This document shows, piece by piece, positions 10,403 to 18,755 of a stretch of 64,000 nucleotides of DNA. The first letter of the stretch is position 1; every line of letters begins with the position of its first letter. This DNA is from Streptomyces cellulosae (lineage in GTDB: Bacteria; Actinomycetota; Actinomycetes; Streptomycetales; Streptomycetaceae), in assembly GCA_014655195.1 (NCBI GenBank), contig BNBH01000001.1, positions 62,001-126,000 of the forward strand, given 5' to 3'. The position numbers were made by a program, and so were the translations under genes. The notes under the pieces are model-generated. The model was not told where the DNA came from. It did no database searches and saw nothing but the letters and a program-made list of their open reading frames with translations.

Positions 10403-11431
10403 ATGACGGGCATGTCGAGGGCGCGGGTGGCCCGGCGCATCGCGGCCGGCGCCGCGTACGGCGGCGGGGGGATCGGGCTGGCCGGCGCGGCGGCGGTGGG
10501 GGTGCTGCTCGCGGAGATGCAGCTGGCCCGGCGCCGGGTGGGCAACGGCGCGACTCCTCACGTGCCCCACGCGGACGGGCTGTACGGCGCCTCCTACACG
10601 GTGCCGGGCGATCCGGCGCTGCGGCTGACGATGCTGGGCGACTCCACGGCGGCCGGGCAGGGCGTGCACCGGGCCGGGCAGACGCCGGGCGCGCTGCTCG
10701 CCTCCGGGGTGGCGGCGATCGCGGAACGTCCGGTGGGGCTGTCCACGGTCGCGGTGCCGGGTGCCTGCTCGGACGACCTGGACCGGCAGGTGAGCCGGGC
10801 GCTGGCGGACCCGTCGCGGGTGCCGGACATCTGCGTGATCATGGTCGGCGCCAACGACGTCACCCATCGCATGCCGCCCACCCGCTCCGTGCGGCACCTC
10901 GCGGCGGCGGTGCGGCGGCTGCGGACGGCCGGCGCGGAGGTGGTGGTCGGCACGTGCCCGGATCTCGGCACGATCGAGCCGGTACGGCAGCCGCTGCGCT
11001 GGCTGGCCCGCCGCGCCTCACGGCAGCTCGCGGCGGCGCAGACGATCGGCGTGGTCGAGCAGGGCGGGCGCACGGTGTCGCTGGGCGACCTGCTGGGCCC
11101 GGAGTTCGCGGCGAACCCGCGGGAGCTGTTCGGCCCGGACAACTACCACCCCTCGGCGGAGGGGTACGCGACGGCGGCGATGGCGGTCCTGCCGACGGTG
11201 TGCGCGGCGCTGGGGCTGTGGCCGGCGGATGAGGAGCGTCCGGACGCGGCGCGCCGCGAGGGGTTCCTGCCGGTGGCGCGGGCGGCGGCGGAGGCCGCGT
11301 CGGAGGCGGGTACGGAGGTCACGGCGGCGATGCCGACGGGGCCTCGGGGCGCCTGGGCCCTCCTCAAGCGCCGCCGGCGCCGGAGGGTGACGGAGTCGGA
11401 GCCGGAACCGTCCACGCAGCCGTCCCCGTGA
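10403..11431 (+). CDS. SGNH/GDSL-type hydrolase, membrane-anchored or secreted
   Basis: A 342-residue hydrolase with an N-terminal hydrophobic segment (residues about 13-35) that is a signal anchor or signal peptide. The SGNH core has the catalytic serine in MLGDSTAAGQG, the Asn in MVGANDVT and the Asp/His pair in DNYHPSAEGY. It is likely an extracellular esterase or lipase-like enzyme; the substrate is unknown. The C-terminal 70 residues are basic and low-complexity. ATG 10403 has GAGGAGG upstream; GTG 10391 is an alternative. It shares a 163-base divergent region with cbs. Confidence 0.83.
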   Translation: MTGMSRARVARRIAAGAAYGGGGIGLAGAAAVGVLLAEMQLARRRVGNGATPHVPHADGLYGASYTVPGDPALRLTMLGDSTAAGQGVHRAGQTPGALLASGVAAIAERPVGLSTVAVPGACSDDLDRQVSRALADPSRVPDICVIMVGANDVTHRMPPTRSVRHLAAAVRRLRTAGAEVVVGTCPDLGTIEPVRQPLRWLARRASRQLAAAQTIGVVEQGGRTVSLGDLLGPEFAANPRELFGPDNYHPSAEGYATAAMAVLPTVCAALGLWPADEERPDAARREGFLPVARAAAEAASEAGTEVTAAMPTGPRGAWALLKRRRRRRVTESEPEPSTQPSP

Positions 11432-11470
11432 CCCACCTCGCTCCTCCGCGACGCCGGGTGCGGGTAGTCC

Positions 11471-11630
11471 ATGGCTGGTCGCGCAGTTCCCCGCGCCCCT
11501 GAGGATGCTTCCGCAGCTGCGGGCAGACGTGCCCCAGGCGGCACGGGTGGGCGCAGCGGCACCCATTCGACGCCGGGCGCGCGGGCAGTCCGTGGCTGGT
11601 CGCAGTTCCCCGCGCCCCTGAGGGACGCTT
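11471..11630. repeat. two GCGCAGTTCCCCGCGCCCCT-family repeats
   Basis: Copies at 11481-11500 and 11601-11619, both flanked by TGGCTGGTCG upstream and GAGG-GA-GCTTC-like sequence downstream, so the repeated unit is about 45 bases. The same family is dense at 31903-32210. Confidence 0.8.
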
Positions 11631-11690
11631 CGGCCACGGCCGCTGGAGGGGCGCCGCTGCCGTTGACCGACCCACCCCCAGGTCACCAAA

Positions 11691-11710
11691 AAGCAAGCGC
11701 TTAGAAAGTT
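11691..11710. promoter_or_regulatory. possible operator upstream of the thiolase gene
   Basis: AAGCAAGCGCTTAGAAAGTT contains the palindrome AAGCGCTT in a locally AT-rich stretch. The type of site is unknown; TetR-family fatty-acid regulators often use such sequences. Confidence 0.25.
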
Positions 11711-11818
11711 GCGGCCCATCTCACACCCCGACACGCGTGACCGCACGCATACGTACCGGTAACTTCCCAACGGACGCCGCCCAGCGCCACGCCGCACCCT
11801 CTTCACTCTGGAGCCGTG

Positions 11819-13039
11819 ATGCCCGAAGCCGTGATCGTTTCCGCCGCCCGCTCCCCCATCGGCCGCGCCTTCAAGGGCTCGCTCAAGGACCTGCGGCCGG
11901 ACGACCTGACCGCCACGATCATCCAGGCGGCCCTCGCCAAGGTCCCCGAGCTGGACCCGAGGGACATCGACGACCTGATGCTCGGCTGCGGTCTGCCCGG
12001 CGGCGAGCAGGGCAACAACCTCGGCCGGGTCGTCGCCGTGCAGATGGGCATGGACCACCTCCCCGGCTGCACGATCACCCGCTACTGCTCCTCCTCCCTG
12101 CAGACCTCCCGCATGGCGCTGCACGCCATCAAGGCCGGCGAGGGCGACGTCTTCATCTCGGCCGGCGTCGAGACGGTCTCGCGTTTCGTGAAGGGCAACT
12201 CCGACAGCCTCCCGGACACGCACAACCCGCTGTTCGCCGAGGCCGAGGCCCGTACCGCCGAGGTCGCCCAGCAGGAGGGCACCACCTGGCACGACCCGCG
12301 TGAGGACGGCCTGGTCCCCGACCCGTACATCGCGATGGGCCAGACCGCGGAGAACCTCGCCCGCTGGAAGGGCGTCACGCGCCAGGAGATGGACGAGTTC
12401 GGCGTCCGCTCGCAGAACCTCGCCGAGGAAGCCATCAAGAACGGCTTCTGGGAGCGCGAGATCACCCCGGTGACGCTGCCCGACGGCACGGTCGTCAGCA
12501 AGGACGACGGCCCCCGCGCCGGCGTCACCATGGAGGGCGTCTCCGGCCTGAAGCCCGTCTTCCGCCCCGACGGCCTGGTCACCGCCGGCAACTGCTGCCC
12601 GCTCAACGACGGCGCCGCCGCGCTCGTCGTCATGAGCGACACCAAGGCCCGCGAGCTGGGCCTGACCCCGCTGGCCCGGATCGTGTCCACCGGCGTCTCC
12701 GGCCTCTCCCCGGAGATCATGGGCCTCGGCCCGGTCGAGGCGAGCAAGCAGGCCCTGAAGCGGGCCGGCCTGACCGTCGACGACATCGACCTGTTCGAGA
12801 TCAACGAGGCGTTCGCCGCCCAGGTGATCCCCTCCTACAAGGACCTGGGCATCCCGCTGGAGAAGCTGAACGTCAACGGCGGCGCCATCGCCGTCGGCCA
12901 CCCCTTCGGCATGACCGGCGCCCGCATCACCGGCACGCTCATCAACTCCCTGCAGTTCCACGACAAGCAGTTCGGTCTGGAGACCATGTGCGTCGGCGGC
13001 GGCCAGGGCATGGCGATGGTCATCGAGCGCCTGAGCTGA
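11819..13039 (+). CDS. acetyl-CoA C-acyltransferase (thiolase)
   Basis: Type II thiolase, 406 residues, catalysing reversible acetyl-CoA/acyl-CoA Claisen exchange in fatty-acid or short-chain acid metabolism. The nucleophilic cysteine is in RYCSSSLQT near residue 88. NEAFAAQ, the catalytic His in GGAIAVGHPFGMTGAR, and the second cysteine in CVGGGQGMAMV complete the active site. ATG 11819 begins the conserved PEAVIVSAARSPIG; GTG 11816 immediately before it is also in frame. It is monocistronic with a strong terminator after it. Its partner 3-hydroxyacyl-CoA dehydrogenase is not in the window, so whether it degrades or synthesises is unresolved. Confidence 0.92.
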   Translation: MPEAVIVSAARSPIGRAFKGSLKDLRPDDLTATIIQAALAKVPELDPRDIDDLMLGCGLPGGEQGNNLGRVVAVQMGMDHLPGCTITRYCSSSLQTSRMALHAIKAGEGDVFISAGVETVSRFVKGNSDSLPDTHNPLFAEAEARTAEVAQQEGTTWHDPREDGLVPDPYIAMGQTAENLARWKGVTRQEMDEFGVRSQNLAEEAIKNGFWEREITPVTLPDGTVVSKDDGPRAGVTMEGVSGLKPVFRPDGLVTAGNCCPLNDGAAALVVMSDTKARELGLTPLARIVSTGVSGLSPEIMGLGPVEASKQALKRAGLTVDDIDLFEINEAFAAQVIPSYKDLGIPLEKLNVNGGAIAVGHPFGMTGARITGTLINSLQFHDKQFGLETMCVGGGQGMAMVIERLS

Positions 13040-13084
13040 CCCCCGCGCGCCGCTGAGTCACCGAGGCGGCACACCGCGTGAGAA

Positions 13085-13124
13085 AACGGCCCGGCACCCC
13101 CGTTCCCCGGGGCGCCGGGCCGTT
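13085..13124 (+). terminator. terminator after the thiolase gene
   Basis: Arms AACGGCCCGGC and GCCGGGCCGTT, 11 bases each, followed by CTGTG; no long U tract, as is usual in Streptomyces. Confidence 0.7.
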
Positions 13125-13318
13125 CTGTGATCCAAATTCCCCCAGGATGTGACCTACGCCTCGCGGACGGGGTATTCGCGCAGGTCACGGAAGCCCGACC
13201 GGGCCTCCACACCCCGTCGGACTGTCCGATTCGTGACGTTACGCACTGACAGATGGTTAGTCCGCCCTTCAAGCTGATGTAGGAAGTCGGGGGTCGACTG
13301 TGAACCGGGAGTACGTCA

Positions 13319-14095
13319 GTGAGCGCCATGCCGATCGCCCTGCTGATCACCACGGCCGCCACCGGCGCCGTGGGCGTCGCCGTCCTGCGCAGCGTGCTGG
13401 TGCTGCGCCGACAGGTCACGGCACTGCACACCGAGCTGGCCAGGAGCCGGGCCACGGCCCGGGCCCAGGTCCCGCCCGCCCGCTCGGCGGGACCGGACGA
13501 GATACGCGCCGCGGTCGCCGAGGCGCTCGCCGAGGAGCGCGAGCGCGAGCTGGCCGAGGCGCGGGCGTTCTGGGCCGCCCAGGAGGCCCGTGACGCCTCG
13601 GACGGCCCGTCCCTGCTGGGTCTGCCCGACAGTGAGCTGTTCCTGCCCCGGCAGGCCGATTTCGCGGGGCTGGAGCCGGCCGTCGAGCCCGGCGGCGACA
13701 CCGAGGAGCACGCCGGGGACTCCCCCGAGCTGGCCGCGGCCCGCCGCCGTCACCCCTCGCACCCGGACTTCGTGCCGCACTCCTCGCCGGTCGTGGGCGA
13801 CCACGAGCGCACGGTGGAGGTGCTGGAGGAGCTGGCGGCCGCGCGCACCGAGCTGACCGACGTCCGCCCGGGCCCGCTGGGCACCCTGGACGTGTACGTG
13901 TTCGCCGACGGCACCACGCTGTGCATGACGCCGGGCCACCGCGAGACCGCGGACCGGCTGGCGGAGGCGCTGCGCGCGGGCGAGACGCCGTTCCTGCTGG
14001 GCGGCTCCGGCATCTCCGGGGCGTACACGCTGACGTTCTCGTGCGGCGAGGACAGCGTCTACATCCTCGCGGACCGCGTCATCGCGTCGCTGTAG
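13319..14095 (+). CDS. membrane-anchored protein of unknown function
   Basis: A 258-residue protein. An N-terminal hydrophobic segment (residues about 4-24) is followed by a charged coiled-coil-like stretch (26-100; EIRAAVAEALAEERERELAE), an acidic Pro/Gly linker, and a C-terminal folded-looking domain (about 165-258; LGTLDVYVFADGTTLCMTP, SCGEDSVYILADRVIASL). GTG 13319 has GGGAG seven bases upstream. I recognise no family. The single anchor and coiled-coil suggest a scaffold or secreted role, but nothing more can be said. Confidence 0.7.
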   Translation: MSAMPIALLITTAATGAVGVAVLRSVLVLRRQVTALHTELARSRATARAQVPPARSAGPDEIRAAVAEALAEERERELAEARAFWAAQEARDASDGPSLLGLPDSELFLPRQADFAGLEPAVEPGGDTEEHAGDSPELAAARRRHPSHPDFVPHSSPVVGDHERTVEVLEELAAARTELTDVRPGPLGTLDVYVFADGTTLCMTPGHRETADRLAEALRAGETPFLLGGSGISGAYTLTFSCGEDSVYILADRVIASL

Positions 14096-14111
14096 GTCCC
14101 ATGGTTCTTGA

Positions 14112-14133
14112 CGCCCCCGGCGTTCCGGGGGCG
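14112..14133. terminator. short bidirectional hairpin
   Basis: CGCCCCCGG and CCGGGGGCG arms with a 4-base loop between convergent genes. Confidence 0.55.
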
Positions 14134-14167
14134 CCCCTGTACCGCCCGGCGCACGCCCCTCGCGGGG

Positions 14168-14479
14168 TCACACACCCGCGCGCTCGCGTGCCTCCTCCAC
14201 GAGCCGGGCGGCTTCGGCCACTTCCTCGTCGCTTTTCAGCACGAGGGCGAAGTCGTGTCCGGCGACCGTGATCTGGTCCGCGGCGGCGAACATGCCCGCG
14301 TCCGGCATCTCGCGCGGCTCGGTCCCCGGCTCCTCGACGAGCTGGGTGCGCCGCGCCAACTCCCTGGCCAGGGCGAGCGCCTCGGCCGCCGCCCCCCGCT
14401 GCAGCCGGCTCTGCGGCGCGGCCCGCAGGCGGTCGGCGAAATGATCCACGGCACGGATGAAGGGCGTCGTATCAACCAC
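14168..14479 (-). CDS. conserved hypothetical protein, 103 aa
   Basis: Small cytoplasmic alpha-helical protein starting at GTG 14479 (VVDTTPFIRAVDHFADRLRA). No signal peptide or membrane segment and no recognised motif. The C-terminus (ALVLKSDEEVAEAARLVEEA) looks like an amphipathic helix. It is divergent from the DUF4287 gene by about 100 bases. Coding is supported by codon-position GC bias and lack of a better frame on the other strand. Confidence 0.6.
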   Translation of the reverse strand: MVDTTPFIRAVDHFADRLRAAPQSRLQRGAAAEALALARELARRTQLVEEPGTEPREMPDAGMFAAADQITVAGHDFALVLKSDEEVAEAARLVEEARERAGV

Positions 14480-14580
14480 GCGGCGAGCGTACGCGGCGCG
14501 GCAGGACTGTTGCCAACGGACGGGTGCTCGGGCACGGTGACCTGAAGGACCGGCTTGTATCCCAGCGTCCGGAGGCGCCG

Positions 14581-14811
14581 ATGTCCCAAGTCTTCTCCGC
14601 AGAGACCCACCGCAACATGCTCGCCCGCATCCCGCACTGCACCGGTCGTGAGATCTCCGACTGGCTGCGCACCGTCGAGGAAGGCCCGGCGCTCGTCCGC
14701 TTCGAGGAGAAGGTCAGCTGGCTGAGGCACGAGTACGACCTGGCGTACGGCCACGCCAAGGCGATCGTGCACGAGTACGACCTGCGGAGGGCGGCGCGCC
14801 GGCTGCTCTAG
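14581..14811 (+). CDS. DUF4287-like small protein
   Basis: A 76-residue protein (MSQVFSAETHRNMLARIPHC) with the pattern of the DUF4287 family, which includes an HEYDLAYGHAKAIVHEYDLR-type C-terminus. ATG 14581 has GGAGG seven bases upstream, deciding this start over an upstream in-frame codon. No function is established that I know of. A strong hairpin follows. Confidence 0.75.
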   Translation: MSQVFSAETHRNMLARIPHCTGREISDWLRTVEEGPALVRFEEKVSWLRHEYDLAYGHAKAIVHEYDLRRAARRLL

Positions 14812-14854
14812 CCGGCGCCCGGCCCGTCCCCCCGGAACGGCCCCGAGACACGGC

Positions 14855-14885
14855 GAAGGGCCCCGGTCGGAACCGGGGCCCTTCG
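14855..14885. terminator. bidirectional terminator hairpin
   Basis: Perfect arms GAAGGGCCCCGGT and ACCGGGGCCCTTC around a 5-base loop, between the DUF4287 gene and the convergent Bax inhibitor-like gene. Confidence 0.75.
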
Positions 14886-14912
14886 TCATGCCGTGCGGTT
14901 GACGCCGGGGCG

Positions 14913-15800
14913 TCAGTCGCTGTTGAGGATCGAGATGAGCCGCAGGAACTCGAGGTAGATCCACACCAGGGTCAGCGTGAGGCCGAAGGCGGCGAGCCAG
15001 GCCTCCTCACGCGGGGCCCCGTAGGCGATGCCGTCCTCGACCTGCTTGAAGTCCAGGGCGAGGAAGCAGGCGCCGAGGATGATGCCGATGACGCCGAACA
15101 GGACGCCGAGGGCGCCGCTGCGGAAGCCGAGGCCGTCGCCGCCGCCGATCACCGCGAACAGCAGGTTCACGGCCATCAGCAGGATGAAGCCGAGGGCGGC
15201 CGCCATGACGAAGCCGTAGAAGCGGCGGTTGACGCGGATCCACCCGGCCTTGTAGGCCACCAGCACACCGGCGAACACCGCCATGGTGCCGATCACGGCC
15301 TGCATGGCCGCGCCGTCGGCGATGCGGTTGTCGACGATGCTGGAGATGACGCCGAGGAACACACCCTCGAACGCGGCGTACGTCAGGATCAGCGCGGGCG
15401 AGGCCTTGCGCTTGAAGGACTGGACGAGCGCCAGGACCATGCCGATCAGGGCGGCGCCGATGCCGATGCCGTAGGACCGGCTGATGTTGGCGTCGTCGAC
15501 CGGCAGCAGCGCCCAGGAGAGCGCCGCGGCGACGACGAGCACGCCCAGCGTGGTGGCCGTGCGCATCACGACGTCGTCGATCGTCATCCGGCCGGCCGCG
15601 GCGGGGGCCTGCGGCGGCGCGCCGTACTGCTGCTGCTGCGCGTACGGGTTCTGGGCGTACGGGTTGCCCGTCGGCTGTGCGTACGGGTTGGCCTGCGTGG
15701 CGACTGCGGGGCCCCCGGCCTGCGGCGCGGTGTTGAAGCCCGCGTAGCCGTTGTCGCGGCCGAACCCCCGTCGCGAGAAGACCGGGTTACTGCTCCTCAT
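14913..15800 (-). CDS. Bax inhibitor-1/YccA family membrane protein
   Basis: A 295-residue protein with a soluble N-terminus rich in Tyr, Gln, Asn and Pro (repeated NPYAQ, residues about 36-62) and seven hydrophobic segments of the UPF0005/BI-1 fold (about 80-290), ending WIYLEFLRLISILNSD. Members of this family are putative ion or proton-coupled channels; the bacterial role is poorly defined. ATG 15800 follows GGAGGAG at good spacing. The start codon precedes MRSSNPVFSRRGFG, typical of actinobacterial members. A 230-base gap separates it from pobA. Confidence 0.9.
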   Translation of the reverse strand: MRSSNPVFSRRGFGRDNGYAGFNTAPQAGGPAVATQANPYAQPTGNPYAQNPYAQQQQYGAPPQAPAAAGRMTIDDVVMRTATTLGVLVVAAALSWALLPVDDANISRSYGIGIGAALIGMVLALVQSFKRKASPALILTYAAFEGVFLGVISSIVDNRIADGAAMQAVIGTMAVFAGVLVAYKAGWIRVNRRFYGFVMAAALGFILLMAVNLLFAVIGGGDGLGFRSGALGVLFGVIGIILGACFLALDFKQVEDGIAYGAPREEAWLAAFGLTLTLVWIYLEFLRLISILNSD

Positions 15801-16030
15801 TTCACTCCTCCATGGCCACTCGGTGCGGCCTTGGCTCAAGAGTAATAGGTAGGCAAAGGAATGACCCTAATGCTTGGGGAGGATCTTTCCCTCGTTGTGC
15901 TGCGCAACACGCTACGCGTCCTGGTGATTCCCTTCACGGCGGGTGACGCACCGGTACCGAGCCGGTACCTGCCCGGAACCGGCCGGAGACAGTGACCGGC
16001 CGGTGGTCGGCCGAAGGACCGGCCGAGGGG

Positions 16031-17206
16031 TCAGTCGAGGGGGAAGCCGGTGTAGCCCTCGGCGAGGTCGGCCGCGGCGGACCGGGTGGTGGCGACGCGG
16101 TCCAGCCGGGCGAGCTGCAGCCGGTCCTCGAAGGCGGTGGCGCCGGGGGCGCGGTGCAGCAGGGCGGTCATGTCGTGGGAGAAGCGCTCGGCCTGCCAGA
16201 CGCGGCGCAGGCAGGTCTCGGAGTACGCGTCGAGCAGCTCGGCGGAGCCGGTGCGCCGTTCGTGTTGCAGGGCACGGGCGAGGACGACCACGTCCCCGAC
16301 GGCGAGGTTCAGGCCCTTGGCGCCGGCGGGCGGCACGATGTGGGCGGCGTCCCCGGCGAGGAAGAGGCGGCCGTACCGCATGGGCTCGTGGACGTAGGAG
16401 CGCATCGGGGTGACCGACTTCTGGGTGACGGGGCCGCGCTCCAGGGTCCATCCGTCGGCGGTCTCCAGGCGGCGGGTGAGCTCGTCCCAGATCTCCTCGT
16501 CGGTCCACTCCTCGGCCTTGGTGCCCTCCGGCACCTGGAGGTAGAGGCGGGAGACGGACGGGGAGCGCATGGACAGCAGGGCGAAGCCGCGGTCGTGGCG
16601 GGCGTAGACCAGCTCGTCGTGGGAGGGCGGCACGTCGGCGAGGACGCCCAGCCAGGCGTACGGATAGACGCGCTCGAAGACGCGGGAGACGGCGGCGGGC
16701 ACCGCGGTACGGCACACGCCGTGGAAGCCGTCGCAGCCGGCCACGTAGTCGCACTCCAGCACCTCCTCGCGGCCGTCGCGGCGGTAGCGGATCCGCGGGG
16801 CGTCGGTGTCGACGCCCTCCACGGCGAGCACCTCCGACTCGAAAAGGACCGGGGGACCGTCGGTCTCGGCGAGGGCGATGAGGTCCTTGCAGACCTCGGT
16901 CTGGGCATAGACGGTGACGCGGCGGCCGCCGGTGAGGTCGGGGAAGTCGACGCGGTGGCGGCGCCGGGCGAACCGCAGCTCGATGCCGTCGTGGGGCAGG
17001 CCCTCGCGGTCCAGCCGCTGTCCCGCCCCGGCCGCCCGGAGCACGTCGGCGGTGCCCTGCTCCAGCACCCCGGCGCGCTGCCGCCGCTCCACGTAGGCGC
17101 GGTCGCGGCTCTCCAGGACGACGCAGTCGATCCCCGCGAGCCGCAGCAGCCGCGCCAGCATCAGCCCGGCAGGCCCGGCCCCGACGATCCCCACGGCGGT
17201 ACGCAT
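16031..17206 (-). CDS. pobA: 4-hydroxybenzoate 3-monooxygenase
   Basis: Flavoprotein hydroxylase converting 4-hydroxybenzoate to protocatechuate with NAD(P)H and O2, feeding the beta-ketoadipate pathway. The 391 residues match the family length. It has the Rossmann GIVGAGPAGLMLARLL at the N-terminus, the DG motif (AGCDGFHGVCR) and the GD motif (FLAGDAAHIVPPAGAKGLNL) that binds FAD ribose, with the substrate-side loop MRSYVHEPMRYG before it. ATG 17206 begins the conserved sequence. No pca genes or PobR-type regulator are in the window; a 244-base upstream region separates it from bldA. Confidence 0.93.
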   Translation of the reverse strand: MRTAVGIVGAGPAGLMLARLLRLAGIDCVVLESRDRAYVERRQRAGVLEQGTADVLRAAGAGQRLDREGLPHDGIELRFARRRHRVDFPDLTGGRRVTVYAQTEVCKDLIALAETDGPPVLFESEVLAVEGVDTDAPRIRYRRDGREEVLECDYVAGCDGFHGVCRTAVPAAVSRVFERVYPYAWLGVLADVPPSHDELVYARHDRGFALLSMRSPSVSRLYLQVPEGTKAEEWTDEEIWDELTRRLETADGWTLERGPVTQKSVTPMRSYVHEPMRYGRLFLAGDAAHIVPPAGAKGLNLAVGDVVVLARALQHERRTGSAELLDAYSETCLRRVWQAERFSHDMTALLHRAPGATAFEDRLQLARLDRVATTRSAAADLAEGYTGFPLD

Positions 17207-17450
17207 CGACCGTCCCCCTTCACCCGCGAAACCGAACGCGAGTTTCCGCGCGCGGGCGCCTGGGTGTCAACGGGGCCCGCGGTGCCCCGAATCGCCCTAC
17301 CTGACCGCCGGCTCAACTGTTCAATGCACCGGAGGGCGCAGGCATGTGGAACCGCATCGAAATGACGTGGTGCCGCAGACGGGGCGCCGGACGCGTCCGT
17401 CGCCGTCACGTCCCTCGAAGGGGGACGAAGGTCAGGCCGTGCGGCCGTGG

Positions 17451-17537
17451 TGGTGCCCGGAGCCGGACTTGAACCGGCACGCCCGCTCAGGGGCAGCGAG
17501 GTTTAAGCTCGCCGTGTCTGCATTCCACCATCCGGGC
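17451..17537 (-). tRNA. bldA: tRNA-Leu(UAA), bldA
   Basis: The 87-base class II tRNA runs from 17537 to the encoded CCA at 17453-17451. The acceptor arms GCCCGGA and TCCGGGC pair. The anticodon loop CTTAAAC, flanked by GCGAG and CTCGC, gives anticodon TAA, which reads UUA. A long variable arm (TGCCCCTGAGCGGGCG) and the T loop GGTTCAAGTCC are clear. In Streptomyces the single tRNA reading UUA is bldA, required for aerial growth and antibiotic production through rare TTA codons in regulators such as AdpA. Its position next to pobA and an ABC exporter agrees with my memory of the S. coelicolor locus. Confidence 0.96.
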
Positions 17538-17922
17538 AGGCCGTGGGCTCCGCTTCGCGGTTCCGAGCCTATCGGTGACCCTCCCTCCGACTGCGGCGGG
17601 ATGGGCCGATCTTGTCTTATTTTATTGGCGCCTGAGGGACCATCAGACACCGGAACGCACCGTCAGCACGCTCCACCAGCCTTGCGTGCCACGAGGCCCT
17701 CCGCACGCGGAATGACGGAATTTCACCGCCTGAACAGGGCGCACCACCCGTTCCGGGGACCGACCCGGGTAGGGGTCGTCCGTCATCCCCAGGTATGACC
17801 CGGCGCCCGGCGCTCCCTCCCGAGTCGCCCCCGGGAACCGGCGCAGCGGGTGACTACGCGGCGGCGAAGCCACGGAACGATGGTCGTGTCCCAGAAACAC
17901 GCCGTCCCACAGGAGCTCATCC
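17538..17922. other. 385-base gap between bldA and the ABC exporter
   Basis: Holds the bldA 5' leader and promoter region and the promoter side of the divergent ABC transporter gene. I see no protein gene. Confidence 0.6.
17605..17665 (-). promoter_or_regulatory. likely bldA promoter region
   Basis: An AT-rich patch unusual in this genome (minus strand CCAATAAAATAAGACAAGAT, 17626-17607) lies about 70-90 bases upstream of the mature tRNA. TAAAAT is a -10 candidate with TCTGAT about 17 bases upstream. The exact start is not determinable by eye. Confidence 0.4.
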
Positions 17923-18693
17923 GTGACCACCGCCCCCCTCGCCGACCGGACCACCGCCGTGGCCGCACGCGCCACGGAGCTGTCGAAGATCTACGGCCAG
18001 GGCGAGACCCGGGTGGTCGCCCTGGACCGCGTCTCCGTCGACTTCCGGCAGGCCGAGTTCACCGCGATCATGGGTCCCTCGGGTTCCGGCAAGTCCACAC
18101 TGATGCACTGCGTCGCCGGGCTCGACACCTTCTCCTCCGGCTCCGTGCGCATCGGCGACACCGAGCTGGGCGCGCTGAAGGACAAGCAGCTGACGCGGCT
18201 GCGCCGGGACAAGATCGGCTTCATCTTCCAGGCGTTCAACCTGCTGCCGACGCTGAACGCCCTGGAGAACATCACGCTCCCCATGGACATCGCGGGCCGC
18301 AAGCCCGACAAGGAGTGGCTGGACACCGTGATCCGGATGGTCGGACTGGCCGACCGGCTCGGCCACCGGCCCGCCCAGCTCTCCGGCGGCCAGCAGCAGC
18401 GGGTCGCGGTGGCGCGGGCGCTGGCGTCCCGGCCCGACATCGTCTTCGGCGACGAGCCCACCGGCAACCTCGACTCCCGCTCCGGCGCCGAGGTGCTCGG
18501 CTTCCTGCGCAACTCCGTGCGCGAGCTGGGCCAGACGGTGGTCATGGTGACCCACGACCCGGTCGCCGCCGCCTACGCGGACCGGGTGGTCTTCCTCGCC
18601 GACGGCCGCATCGTCGACGAGCTGTACGGGCCGACGGCCGACTCCGTGCTGGACCGGATGAAGCGGTTCGACGCCAAGGGCCGCACCAGCTGA
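17923..18693 (+). CDS. ABC transporter ATP-binding protein (MacB/LolD-like)
   Basis: A 256-residue ATPase of the MacB/LolD/FtsE group that powers the adjacent FtsX-type permease. Walker A is GPSGSGKST (51-59), the Q-loop is FIFQAFNLLPTL, the signature is LSGGQQQR, Walker B is VFGDEPTGN and the switch is VTHD. GTG 17923 has CAGGAG upstream. The permease gene follows after 62 bases. A second, closely similar ATPase is encoded at 46866-47684; the two share most residues and both end in GRTS. The substrate is unknown; such systems export lipoproteins, peptides or act mechanically. Confidence 0.93.
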   Translation: MTTAPLADRTTAVAARATELSKIYGQGETRVVALDRVSVDFRQAEFTAIMGPSGSGKSTLMHCVAGLDTFSSGSVRIGDTELGALKDKQLTRLRRDKIGFIFQAFNLLPTLNALENITLPMDIAGRKPDKEWLDTVIRMVGLADRLGHRPAQLSGGQQQRVAVARALASRPDIVFGDEPTGNLDSRSGAEVLGFLRNSVRELGQTVVMVTHDPVAAAYADRVVFLADGRIVDELYGPTADSVLDRMKRFDAKGRTS

Positions 18694-18755
18694 ACCCGGG
18701 CCGCCCGCCGCCGCCCGTCCCCCTCTCCTCGTACGTCTGGACCGAGAAGACACCC

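Larger units (their letters stand above)
11432..11818. other. 387-base gap with repeats and the thiolase promoter region
   Basis: Contains two copies of the GCGCAGTTCCCCGCGCCCCT repeat (11481-11500, and 11601 onward lacking the first base), each preceded by a GTCC-TGGCTGGTCG-like stretch. An AT-richer segment with the palindrome AAGCGCTT (11695-11702) lies about 120 bases before the thiolase start. No gene seen. Confidence 0.65.
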
